Below, one piece after another: positions 8,918 to 18,676 of a stretch of DNA of 64,000 nucleotides. Made by a program: the position numbers and the translations under genes. This DNA comes from Raoultibacter phocaeensis (GTDB lineage Bacteria; Actinomycetota; Coriobacteriia; Coriobacteriales; Eggerthellaceae): the NCBI RefSeq assembly GCF_901411515.1, contig NZ_CABDUX010000002.1, positions 310,001 to 374,000 on the forward strand. Direction: 5' to 3'. How positions within the stretch are numbered: position 1 is the stretch's first letter; the number at the start of each line of letters is the position of its first letter. Below the pieces are notes generated by a model, which did not search any database, was not told the DNA's origin, and worked only from the letters and a program-made list of their open reading frames with translations.

Positions 8918-9496
8918 ATGGCTACGGAAAACAAACTCGGAGGCAAGATCACCACGTTGCGCGAGTCGCTGCAGCTAACGCAGGACGAATTGGCGCTTCG
9001 GTGCAACTGCGACGTCGAGGTTATCCGCGACCTAGAAAACGGTGCGACGGCGCCGTCGCTTGCTCCGCTTATCAAAATTACCCGTGCGCTCGGCGTGCGG
9101 CTCGGCACGCTCATGGATGACGACGAGGCACTGGGCCCTGTGTACGTGAAGGCCGACGAAATCGAAGAAGCCACGCGCGCGAGCAGTTTGGAAACCGCAT
9201 CCGACGCGGGCGATCTGCGGTTCTTCAGCCTTGCGGAGGGCCGTCCCTCGCGCCATATGGATCCGTTCATCATCACCATCAAACCCTCGGGCGAAACCGA
9301 TCACGTGCTTTCGCAGCACGAGGGCGAGGAGTTCCTCTACGGCATGGAGGGATGTGTCGAGATCGAGTACGGCAAAGAGGTGTTCGTACTCCGTCCCGGC
9401 GAGAGCATCTACTACGATTCGATCGTACCGCATCAGGTGCGGGCCCACGACGGGCAGAGCGCCAAGTTCCTCGCCGTCGTGTACACGCCGATGTGA
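8918..9496 (+). CDS. XRE-family regulator with C-terminal cupin domain
   Basis: This 192-residue protein has a helix-turn-helix of the Cro/CI type at residues 8-62 ([15 protein letters not shown], then [17 protein letters not shown]) and a cupin_2 barrel at about 110-190 with candidate metal or ligand residues in [12 protein letters not shown] and PHQVRAH. Such proteins are one-component regulators whose cupin senses a small ligand. TACAAT near 8868 could be its -10. It lies 8 bases before an acyl-CoA synthetase gene and probably controls that operon. Confidence 0.88.
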   Translation: MATENKLGGKITTLRESLQLTQDELALRCNCDVEVIRDLENGATAPSLAPLIKITRALGVRLGTLMDDDEALGPVYVKADEIEEATRASSLETASDAGDLRFFSLAEGRPSRHMDPFIITIKPSGETDHVLSQHEGEEFLYGMEGCVEIEYGKEVFVLRPGESIYYDSIVPHQVRAHDGQSAKFLAVVYTPM

Positions 9497-9504
9497 GGTG
9501 GGCT

Positions 9505-11196
9505 ATGGAAACCGATATCGAATACAAAGGCGAGCCCGGCTCGCCCGATTATAAGCTCCACTCGGAAAAGACCATCGGCCGCTATTTCCGCGACCAGGTG
9601 GCGATCGATCCCGACCACGAGTTCGTCGTGTATCCCGACCGCAATCTGCGTTGGACGTATAGGGATTTCGACGAGCGCACCGACAATCTCGCGCGTGGGC
9701 TTCTCGCCATCGGCATGAAGCCGGGCGACCATCTGGGCGTTTGGGCGCGCAACATTCCCGATTGGCTCACGTTCATGTACGCCACCGCCAAGGCGGGCAT
9801 CGTCATGGTGACGGTGAATCCGGTGTACAAGAGCCACGAGCTTGATTACGTGCTCAAGCAGTCGGACATGAAGGCGCTCTGCGTGATCGACGCGTACCGT
9901 GACGTCGATTACCTTGAGATCATCCGCGGACTCGTGCCCGAATCGCTTACCCAGCAGCGCGGGCATTTGAAATCGGAAAACTATCCCATGCTCGAAAACC
10001 TCATCTACATGGGACCCGAGAAGCACCGCGGATTCTACAGCGTGCCCGAACTGATCCTTTTGGGCGAATACCTCCCCGAAGACGCGCTCCCCGAGGCCGA
10101 GGCGCAGTTTGATAACAACGACGTGGTCATGATGCAGTACACCTCCGGCACGACGGGATTTCCGAAAGGCGTCATGCTCACGCATCGTAATATCTTGAAC
10201 AACGGGTTCTATATCGGCGAGGGCCAGAAGCTCACCGCCGATGACCGGGTGGTTTTGCCGGTGCCGTTCTTCCACTGCTTCGGCTGCGTGCTCGGCGTGA
10301 TGGCCAACCTCACGCACCGTTCGACCATGATCATCGTGGAGGACTTCAATGCGAGCCTTGTGCTGCAGGCCATTCACAAAGAGCGGGCGACGGCGGTCTA
10401 CGGCGTACCCACCATGTTCATCGCCGAGCTCAACCATCCCGACTTCGAGAAGTACGATCTCACGAGTCTGCGCACCGGCATCATGGCGGGAAGCCCCTGT
10501 CCGCCCGAGACCATGCGTGAAGTCATGGACAAAATGCACATGACCGAGATCACGATCTGCTACGGGCTTACGGAAACGAGCCCCGTGTTCACGCAGACTT
10601 CGGCTGACGACGATATCGAGCACAAGTGCGAAACGGTCGGGCGCAAACACGAGCCGGTGCTCGTGAAGATCGTCGATCCCGATACGGGGCGCGTGTGCGG
10701 CATCGGCGAGCCGGGCGAGCTGTGCTGCAAAGGCTACAACGTCATGAAGGGTTACTACAAGATGCCCGAGGAAACCGCACGGGCAATCGACGAAGAGGGA
10801 TACCTTCATTCAGGCGATATCGGTACGGTCGATGCGGACGGCTATTACCGCGTAACCGGTCGCGTGAAGGACATGATCATCAGAGGCGGCGAGAACGTCT
10901 ATCCGCTCGAGGTCGAGAACTTCCTGCTCACGATGCCCGGCGTGCTCGACGCGCAAGTCGTAGGCGCTCCCGATGCGCGCCTCGGCGAGATCGTGGTGGC
11001 GTTTGTGCGCACCAGGCCGGGTCATGAGGATATGACCGAGGAGGACGTGCGCGCTTTCGCGATACCGCGTATCGCGCGCTACAAGGTGCCCAAGCGCGTG
11101 TTCTTCGTCGATGAGTTCCCGATGACCCCCTCGATGAAGGTACAGAAGTTCAAACTGCGCGAGATGGCGCAGGAGTACATCGAGGCGGGGAAGTAG
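9505..11196 (+). CDS. AMP-forming acyl/aryl-CoA synthetase
   Basis: This 563-residue member of the ANL superfamily should convert a carboxylic acid, ATP and CoA to acyl-CoA, AMP and pyrophosphate. Visible motifs are the P-loop [17 protein letters not shown], the YGLTETSP adenylate block, the hinge [16 protein letters not shown] and a C-terminal catalytic Lys in [13 protein letters not shown]. The length and motifs fit medium/long-chain or aryl-acid CoA ligases, but the acid is not evident. The start at 9505 follows GAGGTGGG. It is coupled to the XRE-cupin regulator upstream. Confidence 0.9.
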   Translation: METDIEYKGEPGSPDYKLHSEKTIGRYFRDQVAIDPDHEFVVYPDRNLRWTYRDFDERTDNLARGLLAIGMKPGDHLGVWARNIPDWLTFMYATAKAGIVMVTVNPVYKSHELDYVLKQSDMKALCVIDAYRDVDYLEIIRGLVPESLTQQRGHLKSENYPMLENLIYMGPEKHRGFYSVPELILLGEYLPEDALPEAEAQFDNNDVVMMQYTSGTTGFPKGVMLTHRNILNNGFYIGEGQKLTADDRVVLPVPFFHCFGCVLGVMANLTHRSTMIIVEDFNASLVLQAIHKERATAVYGVPTMFIAELNHPDFEKYDLTSLRTGIMAGSPCPPETMREVMDKMHMTEITICYGLTETSPVFTQTSADDDIEHKCETVGRKHEPVLVKIVDPDTGRVCGIGEPGELCCKGYNVMKGYYKMPEETARAIDEEGYLHSGDIGTVDADGYYRVTGRVKDMIIRGGENVYPLEVENFLLTMPGVLDAQVVGAPDARLGEIVVAFVRTRPGHEDMTEEDVRAFAIPRIARYKVPKRVFFVDEFPMTPSMKVQKFKLREMAQEYIEAGK

Positions 11197-11217
11197 AACA
11201 GGATTTCCGCGATGCGG

Positions 11218-11290
11218 GCCCCGGCTGTGTGAGCGGCGTTTCGATTCTTGGACTAGGAAAGCGACGCCGTTCAGCAGTCGGGGCTTTTTC
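11218..11290 (+). terminator. Nested hairpin terminator after the acyl-CoA synthetase
   Basis: GCCCCGGCTG at 11218-11227 pairs with CAGTCGGGGC at 11275-11284 (one wobble pair) and an inner GCGGCGT/ACGCCGT stem, followed by TTTTT at 11285-11289. Confidence 0.75.
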
Positions 11291-11379
11291 TTGGTATAGG
11301 CATGGCACGACCGCTTGACGGGAGGTGCGGGCTGTAACGGGTTTTCGAAAGACTCCGAAGCACTGCACGGCGCAATGCA

Positions 11380-11817
11380 TTACTCGCTTGCAGCAGGATG
11401 GGCTTCCGATTGCTCGAGTAAAGCTTTGAGCTCATCGGACGTATGTACGCCGAGCTTCTTGAAGATCGAGTACTTGTGCGCTTTTGCCGTGGAGGGCGAG
11501 ATGCCCAGAGCGTTGCCGATGTAGGTCGGGTTACGTTCGTTTGCGAGGTAGCGCAGGATATGTCCCTCTCGCTCCGTTAACCCGTACTTTCGTTCCAGAT
11601 CGAGGATCGCTTTCTTTCGTCTGCCCGGCACGCTTCCGCCGATGATGTCGTAGAGCGGGGTACCGGATCGCGTGTACTCGATATCGTCAAGCGCGTCGAT
11701 GAGGTCGACAAGATAGTGCCCCATCTGCTGTTTGCTTTCGGTGTTGGCAAGATAACCGGGTATGGCGTTATAGAGGATTGCTGCAGCTTCGAGCACTTTC
11801 GATTCGCTTTCTTTCAT
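11380..11817 (-). CDS. LuxR-family helix-turn-helix regulator, soluble
   Basis: This 145-residue protein ends in a LuxR/GerE HTH (about residues 75-135: GLTEREGHILRYLANERNP, then NALGISPSTAKAHKYSIFKKLGVHTSDEL). Unlike the two LuxR proteins at 24369 and 59796 it lacks transmembrane helices; the N-terminal 70 residues are helical and of unknown type. It lies next to Moco operon C but is transcribed separately, so it may regulate C or the divergent D operon. An inverted repeat ATACT-N7-AGTAT (11841-11857) overlaps its own promoter. Confidence 0.85.
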   Translation of the reverse strand: MKESESKVLEAAAILYNAIPGYLANTESKQQMGHYLVDLIDALDDIEYTRSGTPLYDIIGGSVPGRRKKAILDLERKYGLTEREGHILRYLANERNPTYIGNALGISPSTAKAHKYSIFKKLGVHTSDELKALLEQSEAHPAASE

Positions 11818-11837
11818 GAGCTTGCTTTCGTTCGAAT

Positions 11838-11960
11838 ATAATACTGTTAAGTAGTATATAGAATATCGTATTGGTAGAAAAATGGGAAGCGAAGTTTTGA
11901 TACGTGTGTACCAACGGTTACATTGGAGTGTTAGATTACCTGTTCATTGCACTATAGTGC
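11838..11960 (-). promoter_or_regulatory. Promoter region of the soluble LuxR gene with two palindromes
   Basis: A minus-strand -10 TATTAT is seen at 11838-11843. ATACT-N7-AGTAT lies at 11841-11857, and a perfect 12-nt palindrome GCACTATAGTGC at 11949-11960. Either may be an operator; no direct evidence. Confidence 0.4.
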
Positions 11961-11995
11961 TAAAAAAATCAAATCCCCCCGAAAGGGGGATTTGA
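11961..11995 (-). terminator. Terminator of Moco operon C
   Basis: AAATCCCCC (11971-11979) pairs with GGGGGATTT (11985-11993). On the minus strand the stem is followed by a T-rich run (plus-strand A7 near 11962), giving a good Rho-independent terminator downstream of the C ferredoxin gene. Confidence 0.8.
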
Positions 11996-12045
11996 CTGGA
12001 TCGCTCCAATAATCTGATCCATGGAGTATTAGACTGAACGCGAAT

Positions 12046-12378
12046 CTAGGGAATGAAGCACGTGACCTTGCTTCCTCGATTCGCCAGTGCGGCGGAAAGT
12101 TCTTCAACAGGCACAAGCTCCATGCACTGTGCGAGGCAATGGTGGACGCATGCGGGTTTCTTTCCTTCGGCTACGCGCTCTTCGCATAAGTCGCAGAGGT
12201 CGGAAGGGATGGGGACATAATCCCAAAGCCACCTGCCTTGCATCTTCGCCGGACCTAGCTCGTTGAGCTTGATGCCCCATTCATCGAGCGGGATATCGTG
12301 TTCTTTGCGACACGAAACTTCGCATACGTGGCAGCCGGTGCAGTACTTGTAATCGATCAGTAAGGCGAATTCTTTCAT
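12046..12378 (-). CDS. Small 4Fe-4S ferredoxin subunit of Moco enzyme C
   Basis: This 110-residue protein has the first group CTGCHVCEVSC and the second group CDLC...CVHHCLAQC, giving ligands for two [4Fe-4S] clusters. The gene starts 1 base after the stop of the large subunit, implying translational coupling. It should relay electrons for enzyme C in the cytoplasm. No anchor subunit gene is present nearby. Confidence 0.9.
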   Translation of the reverse strand: MKEFALLIDYKYCTGCHVCEVSCRKEHDIPLDEWGIKLNELGPAKMQGRWLWDYVPIPSDLCDLCEERVAEGKKPACVHHCLAQCMELVPVEELSAALANRGSKVTCFIP

Positions 12379-12379
12379 A

Positions 12380-14710
12380 CTAGGCCTCCTTCCTTATCGC
12401 GACAGGGCTTGAGGGATCAACTCCGATTGCCCCCTCTTCGGTATCAGGACTCAGGGTGCCGAACGCGTCAAGGCTGTCAACTTTGTATATCTTGCAGAGT
12501 ACGTTCTTGAACGGTGCGCCGAAGCCGATGCGGCCGATTGCGCGATGGGGGATGAGGCTGTTGATATTCGCTTTCCAAACGCCGTTCAGATTCGGTGCTT
12601 CGGCATCTTGCTCGGGGAACCACCAGCCATGCTGTGCGTGGATTACGCGCGGATCGACGATCGGGGTAATCTTGGCTTTCTCGATGGCTTTGCCAAGCGG
12701 GTTTTCGATGCACACCCAATCGCCGTCTTCGATGCCGTATCGTGCGGCTGTTTCGGGGTTTATCTGCACAAGCGGGTTGGGCATGATGGCGCGCAATGAC
12801 GGCACTTGCCTATGCTCGGAATGGAACGAGGTGGTTTCGCGCCCGCCTGTCGTCATGATGAGCGGGTACTCTTCGGCAAGATCGGGCCTGCTGAACGGCG
12901 TAAGCGCATTCTCCTCGAAGTAGGGGAGCGGATCCTCTCCCCAGTCCTCGTACAAACTCGAGCAGAGTTCGACAAGGCCCGTCGGAGTGTTGAAGCCGGG
13001 CTCACCGTCGGGGCGCAAAAGCCCCTTCTCGTATTTGCGGTATTCGAAGTCCATCTGCAGCCATCCGTCGTTTTGCAGGTCTTCGAATGTCATGTCGACG
13101 CCGCCGTTGTGAAGCTGCTCGGTGAAGAAATCGCCCACGTTGTCCCACGGCCACGCCTTCGGATTGAGCCGCTTGCCTACGAGGAAGTCTATCTCCAAGT
13201 CGGATCTGCAATCGCCCACTTCCACGCACTTGTTCATGGCCATGACCATGTGAGTATTTCGGCCGAAATGGGGGAGCACCATTCCATCATGCTCGGCAAA
13301 GGTGGTTACGGGAAGGAAGAGATCGCACAGTCCCATGGCGGTCGGTGTCATGAACACGTCTTGGCACACGTTGAATTCCATCTTCTCAAGCGCCTTGAAC
13401 CAGCGTTTGCCCTGCGCGTTCGTCGTATTGGCAATGCCGTTAGTAGCATAGAACCATGCCATCTTGAGCGGATAGGGCTCTTCGGTTTCAAGGGTATCGA
13501 GAATGCAGTCGGGATGCGCGATAAGGTGCGCCGCCCGAAAGCCCTTGTACTTCGGATCGGTGATTTGTTTCTCGAGCATGCCTGGGGGGAGTTGCTGGGC
13601 GCATTCGTAGCGCCATTTGCCCATGAAGCTGGCGGGCACGGCAAGCGTGACGCCGCCCGGTACATCGAGGTCGCCGAGGATTGCGGCTAAGATGAGCACC
13701 GTGTGGCCCGCTTGTACGCCGTTGCTGTTCGTATCGATGGCAAGTCCCCACATGAACGAGGAGGGATGGTTCAAAGCGATGGCGCGGGTGGCTGCTGCGA
13801 TGGTGTCGGCGGGAACCCAGGTGATTTCTTCTACTTTGGCGAGCGGATACTCTGCTGCGCGTTCCTTAAGCTCGTCAAAACCGTAGCACCAGTTCTCTAC
13901 GAAATCATGGTCGTAGAGATCCTCTTCGATGATGAGGTTGATCATGCCGAGGCCGAGGGCGGCATCGGTGCCGGGGCGCAGTTGCAGATGGTATTCGGCA
14001 TGCGCAGCCATCCAGGTGACGCGGGGATCGATAACGATGTACTTCGACCCGCGCTTCATGAGGTCGATGAGCGTGTGCCCGAAGAATCCATCGGGGTTCG
14101 AGAACAGCGGATCCTTGCCCCAGAGTACGATGTACTTGGGCACTTCGTAGCGCGGATCGTCGAAGCGGTCGGGGAAGAAGGCGGCATAGTCGAGTTCGGG
14201 ATAACCTGCGCCGAGGATGAAATCAGCTACCGAGCAGCGTGGACCGTAGCATGAATCGCCGCTCATGGGGAAGCACGAGTTGGGCGTGCCGAGCGCAGCG
14301 TAGGCGAGCGGTGTCTTGTACAGCGTCGCCTCGCGTCCCGTTCCCTGAAAGGCGACGATCGATTCGGCCCCCCAGTTCGCCTTGACGTAGTTCACCTTCT
14401 CTTCGATGATGTCGAGCGCCTCATCCCAGGTGATAGGTTTCCACGCTTCTTTGCCACGGTCCTCGCGCTCGCGGTACAGCGGTGTGAGAACGCGCTTCTC
14501 GTTGTACATGTACTCGGGAAGCGTCAGGCAGCGCACGCAAAGGCGACCCTGCGTGATGGGGTGGTCGGGGTCTCCCTCGACATCCACGACCTTCCCGTTT
14601 TTTACGGTGAGGTACATGCCGCATCCCACGGGATGATCGCCCGGCGGCGACCATGCGCAGGTACGGCACTTGATAACGCCATCACCGCAATCGATTATCC
14701 TTTCCGACAT
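12380..14710 (-). CDS. Molybdopterin oxidoreductase catalytic subunit (enzyme C)
   Basis: This 776-residue DMSO-reductase-family enzyme carries an unusual N-terminal Fe-S set: C15/C18 (CRTCAW), C30 (GCG), C58 and C61 (LCVRC). The position used by most relatives (G-C-H) is Asp25 here, so C18 may supply that ligand. SGDSCYGPR puts C154 at the likely Mo-ligand position, by analogy with the C-x-GP motif of nitrate reductases and formate dehydrogenases. The C-terminal block FHSEHRQVPSLRAIMPNP and HGWWFPE form the cofactor-binding domain. No Tat signal is present, so it is cytoplasmic. It follows an MCFRPA zinc-ribbon gene by 116 bases. Substrate unknown. Confidence 0.9.
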   Translation of the reverse strand: MSERIIDCGDGVIKCRTCAWSPPGDHPVGCGMYLTVKNGKVVDVEGDPDHPITQGRLCVRCLTLPEYMYNEKRVLTPLYREREDRGKEAWKPITWDEALDIIEEKVNYVKANWGAESIVAFQGTGREATLYKTPLAYAALGTPNSCFPMSGDSCYGPRCSVADFILGAGYPELDYAAFFPDRFDDPRYEVPKYIVLWGKDPLFSNPDGFFGHTLIDLMKRGSKYIVIDPRVTWMAAHAEYHLQLRPGTDAALGLGMINLIIEEDLYDHDFVENWCYGFDELKERAAEYPLAKVEEITWVPADTIAAATRAIALNHPSSFMWGLAIDTNSNGVQAGHTVLILAAILGDLDVPGGVTLAVPASFMGKWRYECAQQLPPGMLEKQITDPKYKGFRAAHLIAHPDCILDTLETEEPYPLKMAWFYATNGIANTTNAQGKRWFKALEKMEFNVCQDVFMTPTAMGLCDLFLPVTTFAEHDGMVLPHFGRNTHMVMAMNKCVEVGDCRSDLEIDFLVGKRLNPKAWPWDNVGDFFTEQLHNGGVDMTFEDLQNDGWLQMDFEYRKYEKGLLRPDGEPGFNTPTGLVELCSSLYEDWGEDPLPYFEENALTPFSRPDLAEEYPLIMTTGGRETTSFHSEHRQVPSLRAIMPNPLVQINPETAARYGIEDGDWVCIENPLGKAIEKAKITPIVDPRVIHAQHGWWFPEQDAEAPNLNGVWKANINSLIPHRAIGRIGFGAPFKNVLCKIYKVDSLDAFGTLSPDTEEGAIGVDPSSPVAIRKEA

Positions 14711-14826
14711 AATCTCTCCTCTCGTCTTCTTTCATTGGAATATTCATGCTGTACTCGCCTATCGTGCTTGCGCTTTCGTTCAAGTCCTCACGCGCGAAAC
14801 GGGGTAGGCGGACATGCTGAGGGACC

Positions 14827-15084
14827 CTACTCGCTTCGAGGCGCACCAGGTGCCTGCGGCGCGGACGGAGCTGGGGGTGCTCCCGGCGCTCCCGAGTCGG
14901 GAGTTTTCGGTGCGCTGGGAGCGGCGGGAGCTGGAATCTGCGAAACCGCTTCTTCGATGCCTTCGGTTGACGTTTTGCAGAAGGGGCATTTCGAGGGAAG
15001 CTGGCCGGCGACACGGTTGATCCGCTTTCCGCATGCGGGACACTGTAAGGGGGGAAGCTCTGTTTCGGCGGGTCTGAAACACAT
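14827..15084 (-). CDS. MCFRPA-type zinc-ribbon protein with Pro/Ala/Gly-rich tail
   Basis: This 85-residue protein begins MCFRPAETELPPLQCPACG, continues with a second knuckle CPFCK, and ends in a tail of APGAP-like repeats (SGAPGAPPAPSAPQAPGAP). The start at 15084 is fixed by the identical N-terminus of two paralogues (15437 plus, 59167 plus) and by AAAGGTG upstream. It leads Moco operon C and is transcribed divergently from its paralogue leading operon D. The knuckles should bind one Zn (or similar) ion. Function unknown. Confidence 0.75.
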   Translation of the reverse strand: MCFRPAETELPPLQCPACGKRINRVAGQLPSKCPFCKTSTEGIEEAVSQIPAPAAPSAPKTPDSGAPGAPPAPSAPQAPGAPRSE

Positions 15085-15436
15085 GATGGGCACCTTTCTC
15101 GTGTGAGTTCCGAATCCATACAATAGAACTAATAAGTACTAGAGTATTAGATTTGATGCTATACAAAATAATACTATTTTTTACTAATTGATAGTACCGA
15201 ATAGGACTATAAACTATTCTATTTTCAATATAATTGACATGAACTAGTAGTGCACAGATATCGTAATAAAATGCCTTTTATCAGCAGTTATAAAGAACAT
15301 AGTCGAAACCACGTGATTCTTTATTCTTAAAATAGAATAATATACCCTCTTGTTTAGTCATACTAAAAGGTATTATTTTGATCTCGCAAAATAAGACTTA
15401 TAAGACTAGTATAAAAAGGATTAAAAGGAGTTCTGT
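15085..15436. promoter_or_regulatory. AT-rich divergent promoter region between the C and D operons
   Basis: This gene-free stretch is much more A/T-rich than its surroundings. On the plus strand TTGATC (15378-15383), a 17-base spacer and TAAGAC (15401-15406) form a plausible promoter, and AAAAGGAG precedes the start at 15437. Many near-palindromic half-sites occur: AGTACT 15135-15140, AGTATT 15143-15148, AATACT 15170-15175, plus ACTAGT near 15244 and 15404. The LuxR gene at 11380 has a similar ATACT/AGTAT pair in its own promoter, so a shared regulator is possible. Confidence 0.55.
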
Positions 15437-15649
15437 ATGTGTTTCAGACCAGCAGCGGTTTCCATGACCACAACGTGCCCGAAGTGCGGAGCTGAATGCG
15501 CGCTCGACGTGAAGACGTGTCCCCAATGCGGCTTTGAGTTGCCCGAAACCCCCGCTATGCCACAAGCACCTGGAGCACCTGGGGCTCCGGGTATGCCTGC
15601 TGCGCCGGGAGCGCCCGCAGCCCCCAAAGCGCCCGGTGCTCCGCAGTAA
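15437..15649 (+). CDS. MCFRPA-type zinc-ribbon protein with collagen-like tail
   Basis: This 70-residue protein begins MCFRPAAVSMTTTCPKCG, has a second knuckle CPQCG, and ends in a tail of G-A-P and A-P repeats (APGAPGAPGMPAAPGAP). It is the first gene of operon D and is divergent from the paralogue leading operon C. A disordered tail after a single zinc knuckle pair suggests an adaptor or a cofactor-handling protein, but nothing in the sequence proves a role. Confidence 0.75.
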   Translation: MCFRPAAVSMTTTCPKCGAECALDVKTCPQCGFELPETPAMPQAPGAPGAPGMPAAPGAPAAPKAPGAPQ

Positions 15650-15752
15650 AAAGCTCCCGGCATAGCAAGGCTCTACATAGGCCTTGCGCACCGGTTGTCT
15701 TTATAGAATCCGACACGATGGTCAGAGACGAGTATGAGAGAAAGGGAGGAGC

Positions 15753-18281
15753 ATGGATTACCAAGAATTCCTCGATTCGGTAGATCGTAAGGCCTACCAT
15801 GAAGGCGAATGGCGGTGGCAGGAGGGCGAATATACCGTTACCCGCACCAATCACTGGTCGCCTCCGGGCTGCCATAATGGTTGCGGAGTGCTTTTGTACG
15901 TCGATGGGGAAGGCAAGCTTGCTCATATAGAGGGCGATCCCCTTGCCCCGTTCAACGGCGGAAAGCTCTGCATGCGCTGCCTTGATATGGTGGAGGCTGT
16001 AAACCATCCCGACCGGCTGAAATACCCCATGCGCCGAGCAGGCAAGCGCGGTGAGAACAAGTGGGAACGCATCACGTGGGACGAGGCCTACGACGAGATC
16101 GTCGAGAAAGTCAATGCCGTCAAACGTGATTTCGGCTCCCACACCATCCTGTTCGTGCATGGAACTGGTCGCAACATCGGCTGGCAGCTGCCGCTGTTCG
16201 CCTCTACGGCGCTCGAGACGCCGAACGTATGCAACTTCGGGTTCACGGGCTTCGCGTGCTATCTGCCGCGCATGATCGGAGCATCGGCGAAGATGGGCGA
16301 GATGACCATCATCGATGTGTCCGAAACACATGAGCAGCGTTACGCCGATCCTTCGTTCAAGCGCCCCGATGTAATCATGGTATGGGGAAACGAGCCTTTG
16401 AAGGCGAATGCCGACGGCTTTTTGGGACATTGGATACTCGAATGCATGCAGATGGGTACGAAGATCATCTCCATCGATCCGCGACTGACGTGGCTCGGAG
16501 CAAAAGCCGAGTATTGGCTGCAGGTACGTCCTGGAACCGACGGAGCGCTCGGTATCGCCATGCTGAACACCATCATCAACGAGGATCTGGTCGATCACGA
16601 GTTCATCGATCTGTGGTGCTACGGCTACGAGCAGCTTGTCGAGTCGGTGCAGGGTAAGGACGCCGAGTGGGCGGCCGAAATATGCGGGCTGAACGCCGAT
16701 GATATCCGCGGCGCGGCGCGTATGTATGCGAATGCCGAAAACGCCTCTATCCAATGGGGCCTTGCATTTGAGCAGCAGCTTTCTGCGCTCGGCGTTACCG
16801 CGGCGGCATGCGACCTCATGGGCGTGACCGGTAACATCGACAATCCTGGTGGCAATCTGCTCATCAAGTGTGCGTTCGACATCGAAAAGCGCTATGGGTT
16901 GGGAGATTTCAAGATCCCGCGCGAGAACTACGCAGGGAAGATGACGCTTTCGGCTGGCATAGAATCCTCCGATATCGTGGCATGTGCTTCCTCCGACGCG
17001 CTTTTGCATGCGGTCGAGACGGGCGAACCTTTCATGCCCCAGATCCTCTGGCTGCAAAGCGCCAATCCGCTCTCGTGCTCGGGTATGGATGCTCCGCGCA
17101 TGTACGAAGCCATGAACAAAATCCCGTACTGCGTCGTTGCTGATCCGTTCATGACGCCGACTGCCGTCGCCCATGCCGACATCGTCTTGCCGGTCGCCAT
17201 GAGCTGCGAGCGCAATTCGGTGCGCACCTGGTGGACGCCTGCTCGGTCCATCTCGAAGTGCACGAGCTTCTACGAGTCCAAATCCGACGAACAGATCATC
17301 CTCGATCTTGGCCGCAGGCTTAAGCCCGAAAACTGGCCGTGGAAAGATGATAAGGAGCTTTCTACCTGGTACCTCACCGATCAGTACGCCGAAGGAGGTA
17401 CGCGCTACGAGGGCGATTTCGAAGAATTGCAGGCGCGCGGCGGCTATAAGTACGATCCGTGGGACGCCGAGTACTACAAATACGAGAAGGGGATGTGCCG
17501 TCCCGACGGTCAGCCCGGCTTCGATACGGCTACCGGTCGCTTCGAGTTTTGGAGCTGGGGATACAATCATTGGGGCGTCGATCCCATGCCGTATCATATC
17601 GAGCCGAAAGACAGCCCGGTATCCACGCCCGAGAAGTTCAAGGAATATCCGCTCATCGCCACATCGGGCGGCCGCTCCTATGAGTTCTTCCATTCGGAGC
17701 ACCGCCAACTCGAGACCATGCGCGAATTCCATCCGTGGCCGCTCGTGACTATTCATCCTGAAACGGCTGAGGAGTACGGTATCGAAGAGGGAGATTGGGT
17801 GTGGGTTGAGACCACGCATGGCCGCTGCCGTCAGAAGGCGTTTCTGTTCCCCGGTATCAAGAAAGACACCATCCACATGGAGCACGCATGGTGGTATCCG
17901 GAGCAAGAAGCGGCTGAGCCGAGCCTGTACGGAACGTTCGATTCCAACATCAATAACCTTGCCCTGAACTTCGAGACCGGCCAAGGGGGCATCGGATCGG
18001 GCATCAAGAGCTTCCTCGCCAAGATATACAAGTACCAGGAAGGCGATCAAATGCCCGGCGAGAAAGTTACCCGCGAAGGCGGCTGGGGCGATTACATTCC
18101 GGGCGTAATGGCGGGAGACAAAGATTCTGCCGAGAAACAGGCAGCTGAAGGCAACGATGCGCTGCAAAAGCAGCTTGAGAACGCGCGTCGCGTGCAGAGT
18201 CTCAAAGTGGAAGACGCCGATATGCAAGGACGCAACGCCCTCGAATATGCGAAAGAACACGCCGATGAGGTAATCAAGTAA
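15753..18281 (+). CDS. Molybdopterin oxidoreductase catalytic subunit (enzyme D)
   Basis: This 842-residue enzyme has N-terminal Fe-S ligands C40-x3-C44-x28-C73-x2-C76 and the likely Mo-ligand Cys at 169 (FACYLPR). The cofactor-binding domain shows FFHSEHRQLETMREFHPWP and the HAWWYPE variant of HGWWFPE. It is longer than its relatives: the last 70 or so residues form a charged, probably helical extension (from about GEKVTREGGWGDY) not seen in C, F, G, H or I. It is followed by its ferredoxin, an MmgE/PrpD gene and an MFS carrier, so the substrate may be an organic acid handled by those proteins. No Tat signal. Confidence 0.9.
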   Translation: MDYQEFLDSVDRKAYHEGEWRWQEGEYTVTRTNHWSPPGCHNGCGVLLYVDGEGKLAHIEGDPLAPFNGGKLCMRCLDMVEAVNHPDRLKYPMRRAGKRGENKWERITWDEAYDEIVEKVNAVKRDFGSHTILFVHGTGRNIGWQLPLFASTALETPNVCNFGFTGFACYLPRMIGASAKMGEMTIIDVSETHEQRYADPSFKRPDVIMVWGNEPLKANADGFLGHWILECMQMGTKIISIDPRLTWLGAKAEYWLQVRPGTDGALGIAMLNTIINEDLVDHEFIDLWCYGYEQLVESVQGKDAEWAAEICGLNADDIRGAARMYANAENASIQWGLAFEQQLSALGVTAAACDLMGVTGNIDNPGGNLLIKCAFDIEKRYGLGDFKIPRENYAGKMTLSAGIESSDIVACASSDALLHAVETGEPFMPQILWLQSANPLSCSGMDAPRMYEAMNKIPYCVVADPFMTPTAVAHADIVLPVAMSCERNSVRTWWTPARSISKCTSFYESKSDEQIILDLGRRLKPENWPWKDDKELSTWYLTDQYAEGGTRYEGDFEELQARGGYKYDPWDAEYYKYEKGMCRPDGQPGFDTATGRFEFWSWGYNHWGVDPMPYHIEPKDSPVSTPEKFKEYPLIATSGGRSYEFFHSEHRQLETMREFHPWPLVTIHPETAEEYGIEEGDWVWVETTHGRCRQKAFLFPGIKKDTIHMEHAWWYPEQEAAEPSLYGTFDSNINNLALNFETGQGGIGSGIKSFLAKIYKYQEGDQMPGEKVTREGGWGDYIPGVMAGDKDSAEKQAAEGNDALQKQLENARRVQSLKVEDADMQGRNALEYAKEHADEVIK

Positions 18282-18316
18282 CGGACCGCACGATCAAGAG
18301 AAGGAGGCGAATAACC

Positions 18317-18667
18317 GTGACTAAGGCGATTCTCGTCAATTACGACTACTGCACCGGATGCCATTCATGCGAAGTGGCATGCAAGAAAATCCTTGACCTG
18401 CCAAAAGGCGAATTCGGCATCAAGGTTTGCGAAGTGGGGCCGTTTCAGTACAGCGAACGTGCCGGTTTGAAAGACTCGTGGGAATGGACGTACATGCCCG
18501 TGATCACGCAGGCATGCGATCTGTGCGTCGAGCGCACCGAGCAGGGCAAAATGCCCATGTGCGTACAGCACTGCCAGGCGTGGTGCATGTATTTCGGCGA
18601 AGCCGAAGAACTCGTCAAGAAGATGGACGGTCAAACCCGCTGGTCGCTCATCACCGTGAAAGACTAA
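18317..18667 (+). CDS. Small 4Fe-4S ferredoxin subunit of Moco enzyme D
   Basis: This 116-residue protein starts with GTG behind AAGGAGG. Motifs are CTGCHSCEVAC and CDLC...CVQHCQAWC, two [4Fe-4S] clusters. It partners with the large subunit encoded just upstream (36 bases). Confidence 0.9.
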   Translation: MTKAILVNYDYCTGCHSCEVACKKILDLPKGEFGIKVCEVGPFQYSERAGLKDSWEWTYMPVITQACDLCVERTEQGKMPMCVQHCQAWCMYFGEAEELVKKMDGQTRWSLITVKD

Positions 18668-18676
18668 CAGGGGATA

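Noticed and set aside
15550-15649. Collagen-like GAP repeats as a phage tail or surface collagen gene
   Set aside because: The repeat is the short tail of a 70-residue zinc-ribbon protein, with no signal peptide and no phage genes around.
15555-18260. Open frame of about 900 codons antisense to Moco enzyme D
   Set aside because: It mirrors the D gene, has no domain pattern or ribosome site, and arises from codon bias of the coding strand.
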